A DNA stretch of 5,794 bases, taken from contig VEPF01000151.1 in assembly GCA_012027055.1 (NCBI GenBank), positions 2,184-7,977 of the forward strand. The letters are read 5' to 3'. This stretch comes from Gemmatimonadota bacterium (GTDB lineage: Bacteria > Gemmatimonadota > Gemmatimonadetes > Longimicrobiales > RSA9). The notes beneath the pieces were generated by a model. The model ran no database searches and was not told the origin of the DNA. It saw nothing but the letters and a program-made list of their open reading frames with translations. The translations under genes and the position numbers were made by a program. Shown one piece after another: positions 1 through 5,794 of this stretch. Numbering within the stretch: position 1 is the stretch's first letter; every line of letters starts with the position of its first letter.

Positions 1-148
1 CCGGCGTGAAGGAGCGGTAGTTGATGGTCTCCGGCTTGGTGACTTCGCCATACGACCAGCCGCGGATCTCCTCCGGCGAAGCGATCTTCAGTTGGATGAA
101 GTCGAAGTCGCTGGACCGGGGTTCGCGCGTGCGCGGGAAATCGATCAT
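1..148 (-). CDS. rpoC: DNA-directed RNA polymerase subunit beta' (N-terminal fragment)
   Basis: This is the start of beta', the RNA polymerase subunit that carries the catalytic Mg-binding aspartates and the zinc-binding domain. Only 49 codons lie in the window and the gene runs off the left edge, so none of the catalytic motifs can be seen. The translation begins MIDFPRTREP and continues through FDFIQLKIASPEEIRGW, then SYGEVTKPETINYRSFTP, which is the near-invariant beta' N-terminus just before the zinc ribbon. The ATG is placed by a strong Shine-Dalgarno 7 bases upstream, inside the end of rpoB. The gene follows the rpoB stop after 2 bases, the usual rpoBC arrangement, which favours matched synthesis of the two large subunits. 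The identity is secure. The C-terminal extent and any lineage-specific inserts cannot be judged here. Confidence 0.98.
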   Translation of the reverse strand, partial: MIDFPRTREPRSSDFDFIQLKIASPEEIRGWSYGEVTKPETINYRSFTP

Positions 149-150
149 CG

Positions 151-4413
<4,263 letters not shown>

Positions 4414-4422
4414 GCCGGGTAT

Positions 4423-4429
4423 CCTCCTC
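4423..4429 (-). promoter_or_regulatory. rpoB ribosome binding site (decides the TTG start)
   Basis: The minus strand has GAGGAGG with a 9-base spacer to TTG. It is a near-perfect anti-16S match and the main support for TTG initiation of rpoB. The first bases also form part of a TGA (4430-4428) that ends a short open frame running through the upstream spacer. Confidence 0.85.
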
Positions 4430-4527
4430 AGGCTGCCGGCCGTGGTCGCCCGGCATCATACCGGCGCACGACACGACCGGCGCTTCCTTTCCGCGGGTAC
4501 CGTGCCCCGGGAATGAAGCGCAGAAAC

Positions 4528-4552
4528 CCCCGGCTGCCCTCGGGCAGCGGGG
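4528..4552 (-). terminator. Hairpin with weak T-rich trailer, possible attenuator before rpoB
   Basis: On the minus strand CCCC-GCTGCCC, a 2-base GA turn and GGGCAGC pair over 7 bp. The stem then continues with four more C-G pairs across a single bulged C (opposite the extra base at 4532). The sequence following the stem is GTTTCTGCG, a short interrupted T run. This is weaker than a classical intrinsic terminator, so partial termination or pausing is more likely than a full stop. It lies about 115 bases before the rpoB start, and rpoB must be expressed through it unless a promoter lies downstream. Confidence 0.4.
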
Positions 4553-4693
4553 AGAGTTCGAACATGTACTGAAATCGCTGAACGGCTCGTCCCAGCATCA
4601 ACACCCCGTCGCCTGAAGTCCACCGCCTCCCCGTCGCCACCACGACCGCGGGAGCGGGGCGACTCGGCACGCGGCCGCATCGCCCGGCGACTC

Positions 4694-4719
4694 CCGGCGC
4701 CGCCCGTGGGCGGCGCCGG
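4694..4719 (-). terminator. Perfect 12-bp GC hairpin directly after rplL (no U tract)
   Basis: The arms GGGCGGCGCCGG and CCGGCGCCGCCC (4708-4719 and 4694-4705) are exact reverse complements separated by only 2 bases, so the real turn is probably a 4-base loop closing 11 pairs. The structure begins 9 bases after the rplL TAG. No T run follows on the transcribed strand (GAGTCGCC comes next), so it is not a canonical intrinsic terminator. A processing or 3'-end-protecting stem, a pause, or a partial attenuator between rplL and rpoB would fit its position. Confidence 0.5.
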
Positions 4720-4728
4720 ACCCGGTGG

Positions 4729-5109
4729 CTACTTCAGCTCGACGGTCGCGCCCTGCTCCTCGAGCTTGGCCTTGATCTGGTTGGCCTCGTCCTTCGACAC
4801 GCCCTCCTTGACCGCCTTGGGCGGGTTGTCGACCAGGTCCTTGGCTTCCTTCAGACCGAGGGCCGTGATCTCGCGGACGACCTTGATGACCTGGATCTTC
4901 TTGGCACCGGCCTCCTTGAGGATGACGTCGAACTCGGTCTTCTCCTCGACTGCCGGAGCCGCCGCGCCGGCGCCCGCACCCGGAGCCGCCGCCGGAGCCG
5001 CCATCACGGCCGTTACCCCGAACTTCTCCTTGAACGCCTCGACGAACTCCGCGAGCTCGAGGACGGTCATGTTGCCGATGGCGTCGAGCAGCTGTTCCTT
5101 GTTAGCCAT
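4729..5109 (-). CDS. rplL: 50S ribosomal protein L7/L12
   Basis: L7/L12 is the multi-copy acidic protein of the ribosomal stalk. It recruits the translational GTPases (EF-Tu, EF-G, IF2, RF3) and stimulates GTP hydrolysis. The protein is 126 aa, normal for the family. Residues 1-32 form the N-terminal dimerisation and L10-binding helices (MANKEQLLDAIGNMTVLELA). Residues about 33-55 are the flexible Ala/Pro/Gly hinge. Residues 56-126 are the globular domain, with KTEFDVILKEAGAKKIQVIK and the factor-binding helix ending GLGLKEAKDLV-like ALGLKEAKDLV; K71, I72, I75, K76 and R79 occupy the expected factor-binding positions. I chose ATG 5109-5107 over an in-frame GTG at 5130. The family normally begins MANKE or similar, an AGAGGA lies 10 bases before the ATG, and no Shine-Dalgarno precedes the GTG. 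The gene lies 48 bases after rplJ, whose product anchors L12 dimers. Its own ribosome binding site suits the several-fold excess of L12 over L10. Confidence 0.98.
   Translation of the reverse strand: MANKEQLLDAIGNMTVLELAEFVEAFKEKFGVTAVMAAPAAAPGAGAGAAAPAVEEKTEFDVILKEAGAKKIQVIKVVREITALGLKEAKDLVDNPPKAVKEGVSKDEANQIKAKLEEQGATVELK
4953..5002 (-). repeat. Three 11-base repeats encoding the L12 hinge
   Basis: The plus strand has CCGGAGCCGCC at 4953-4963, 4980-4990 and 4992-5002. Read on the coding strand, each copy encodes Ala-Ala-Pro, giving the hinge AAPAAAPGAGAGAAAP (residues about 37-52). The unit structure suggests the hinge grew or varies by slippage or unequal exchange. Ala-rich L12 hinges are common in the family, so the repeat is probably only a coding consequence. 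Confidence 0.6.
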
Positions 5110-5117
5110 TGTCGCTT

Positions 5118-5125
5118 CTTCCTCT
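5118..5125 (-). promoter_or_regulatory. rplL ribosome binding site
   Basis: AGAGGAAG on the minus strand, with AGGA ending 10 bases before the rplL ATG. It separates the true start from the in-frame GTG seven codons upstream, because the motif lies downstream of that GTG. Confidence 0.65.
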
Positions 5126-5157
5126 GACACGGATGTAAGGGTGTAGTTGGCGCTCGT

Positions 5158-5682
5158 TTACGCTTCTTCCCGCGACGTACGCAGCGCATCAAGCAATCCC
5201 GCGAACTCATACAGCCTGGCCTGCAGCACGTAGGCCAGCTGGGCCAGCGGCGCCTCCAGCGCGCCGGCCAGTTCCGCCAGGAGCTGCTCGCGGGGCGGCA
5301 GCGTGGCAAGGCGGGTCACTTCCTGCGGACCCACCGCACGACGCTCGACAATGCCGGCCTTCACGGTCGGCTTGTTGTCGTGTTCTCTCGCGAAGTCCGA
5401 GAGCACCTTCGCGGCCGCGATCGCATCGTTGCGGCCGATCACCAGCGCGGTCGGACCCTTGAAGAACTGCCCGATGTCGGGCAGCTCCAGCCCGGCCAGC
5501 GCCCGCTCGGCCAGCGTGTTCTTGACGACTATGCACTCCACGCCTGCGTTGCGCAGGCGCGCGCGCAGGTCCGTGATCTTCTTTACCGACAGACCGGTGA
5601 AGTCGGTCAGGTAGAAGGCACTGGCGCCGCCGAGCTTGCCGGCCAGGTCGGTAACGATCTGCTGCTTGTCCTGTACTTTCAT
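5158..5682 (-). CDS. rplJ: 50S ribosomal protein L10
   Basis: L10 is the base of the L7/L12 stalk. Its N-terminal domain binds 23S rRNA next to L11, and its C-terminal helix carries the L12 dimers. The protein has 174 aa; E. coli has 165. Visible landmarks are FYLTDFTGLSVKKITDLRAR (23-42), KNTLAERAL (54-62), FKGPTALVIG (74-83), KPTVKAGIVE (104-113) and LATLP (125-129). After LATLP come 45 residues of helix-prone sequence (REQLLAELAGALEAPL, then QLAYVLQARLYEFAGLLDAL), about 10 longer than in E. coli or B. subtilis. The ATG at 5682-5680 overlaps the rplA stop as ATGA. The only upstream Shine-Dalgarno-like sequence is a weak GCAGG inside the end of rplA, so initiation probably depends on coupling to rplA translation. 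The 4-base overlap leaves no room for a leader RNA between rplA and rplJ. Confidence 0.98.
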   Translation of the reverse strand: MKVQDKQQIVTDLAGKLGGASAFYLTDFTGLSVKKITDLRARLRNAGVECIVVKNTLAERALAGLELPDIGQFFKGPTALVIGRNDAIAAAKVLSDFAREHDNKPTVKAGIVERRAVGPQEVTRLATLPPREQLLAELAGALEAPLAQLAYVLQARLYEFAGLLDALRTSREEA

Positions 5683-5794
5683 CGTGCGCCTGCCCGACGA
5701 TAGAGGTTGGGGTCGATGCGGATCCCCGGCCCCATGGTGCTGGACACCGTCGCGCTCTTGATGTAGGTGCCCTTGGACGCGGACGGCTTCGCGC
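5679..5794 (-). CDS. rplA: 50S ribosomal protein L1 (C-terminal fragment)
   Basis: L1 forms the mobile stalk at the E site of the large subunit, takes part in tRNA release, and in many bacteria represses its own mRNA. Only the last 37 codons lie in the window; the rest is beyond the right edge. The visible protein AKPSASKGTYIKSATVSSTM, then GPGIRIDPNLYRRAGAR, matches the L1 C-terminus, where Lys-Gly-x-Tyr-Ile/Val and Ser-x-Thr-Met-Gly-Pro-Gly are conserved. The stop TGA (5681-5679) shares bases with the rplJ ATG. Identity is well supported by this segment and by its place before rplJ. The RNA-binding domain cannot be inspected. Confidence 0.95.
   Translation of the reverse strand, partial: AKPSASKGTYIKSATVSSTMGPGIRIDPNLYRRAGAR

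Larger units (their letters stand above)
4414..4728 (-). other. rplL-rpoB intercistronic spacer (315 bases)
   Basis: This gap holds no recognisable gene. In transcription order it contains a perfect 12-bp GC hairpin just after the rplL stop, about 140 bases of GC-rich sequence, a second hairpin at 4552-4528 followed by a short T-rich trailer, a TATGAT hexamer at 4460-4455 without a credible -35 partner, and the rpoB Shine-Dalgarno. An open frame without homology known to me crosses it (ATG at 4598, stop at 4428). In E. coli the same gap carries a partial terminator and an RNase III site that lower rpoBC expression relative to the ribosomal proteins. A similar role here is inferred from position and structure only. 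Confidence 0.7.

Noticed and set aside
4414..4440. A 5-bp stem (GCCGG with CCGGC) flanking the rpoB Shine-Dalgarno, as a riboswitch-like or sequestering structure.
   Set aside because: The stem is short and places the Shine-Dalgarno in the open loop, and such matches are expected in sequence this rich in G and C.
4455..4460. TATGAT on the minus strand as a -10 element for a separate rpoB promoter.
   Set aside because: At spacings of 16-18 bases the upstream hexamers (CGCCGG, GCGCCG, AGCGCC) bear no likeness to a -35 box, and there is no extended -10 TG. A single hexamer is not enough; start-site mapping would decide.
4456..4680. A 74-codon minus-strand frame in the rplL-rpoB spacer.
   Set aside because: It is Arg/Gly/Ser-rich with no hydrophobic core, overlaps the other spacer frame, lacks a clear Shine-Dalgarno and looks like open frame by GC content.
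5110..5130. GTG at 5130 as the rplL start, which would add seven residues (MSEEEAT).
   Set aside because: There is no Shine-Dalgarno before it, while AGAGGA precedes the ATG at 5109, and L7/L12 proteins typically begin at MANKE or similar.

Overview
The window is a stretch of the conserved bacterial ribosomal protein / RNA polymerase operon, read entirely from the minus strand (right to left). In transcription order it holds the 3' end of rplA (L1), complete rplJ (L10), complete rplL (L7/L12), a 315-base spacer, complete rpoB (beta subunit, 1420 aa) and the first 49 codons of rpoC (beta'). No mobile element, CRISPR array, tRNA or rRNA is visible. Apart from short gaps, the spacer is the only stretch without a recognised gene.

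The DNA is GC-rich with GC-biased third codon positions. RpoB carries the long insert between the flap and the active-site lysine segment (about residues 923-1045). That insert is found in Proteobacteria, Aquificae, Chlamydiae and the Bacteroidetes/Chlorobi side of the tree, and is absent from Firmicutes, Actinobacteria and Thermus. Together with the overall look of RpoB, this suggests a Gram-negative, high-GC lineage. Gemmatimonadota is my best guess (moderate confidence, from pattern memory only, no search).

Layout, right to left: rplA ends inside the rplJ start codon (ATGA overlap). A 48-base gap with its own Shine-Dalgarno leads to rplL, which supplies the multi-copy stalk protein. Nine bases after the rplL stop lies a perfect 12-bp GC hairpin. 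A second hairpin, with a short T-rich trailer, follows about 140 bases later. rpoB then starts at TTG behind a strong GAGGAGG. rpoB and rpoC are separated by 2 bases, and the rpoC Shine-Dalgarno lies inside the last rpoB codons.

Functionally, L1, L10 and L12 build the two mobile stalks of the large ribosomal subunit, and beta and beta' form the catalytic core of RNA polymerase. The spacer hairpins are placed where partial termination or RNA processing would set the ratio of stalk protein to polymerase. The gene set is ordinary and I see no new system. The points worth a second look are a roughly 115-residue variable segment near the RpoB C-terminus, a Gly/Ala/Asn-rich RpoB N-terminal tail, an extended L10 C-terminal helix that may hold three L12 dimers, the lack of room for a standard L10 leader, and the spacer with its hairpins and a short open frame ending on the rpoB Shine-Dalgarno.
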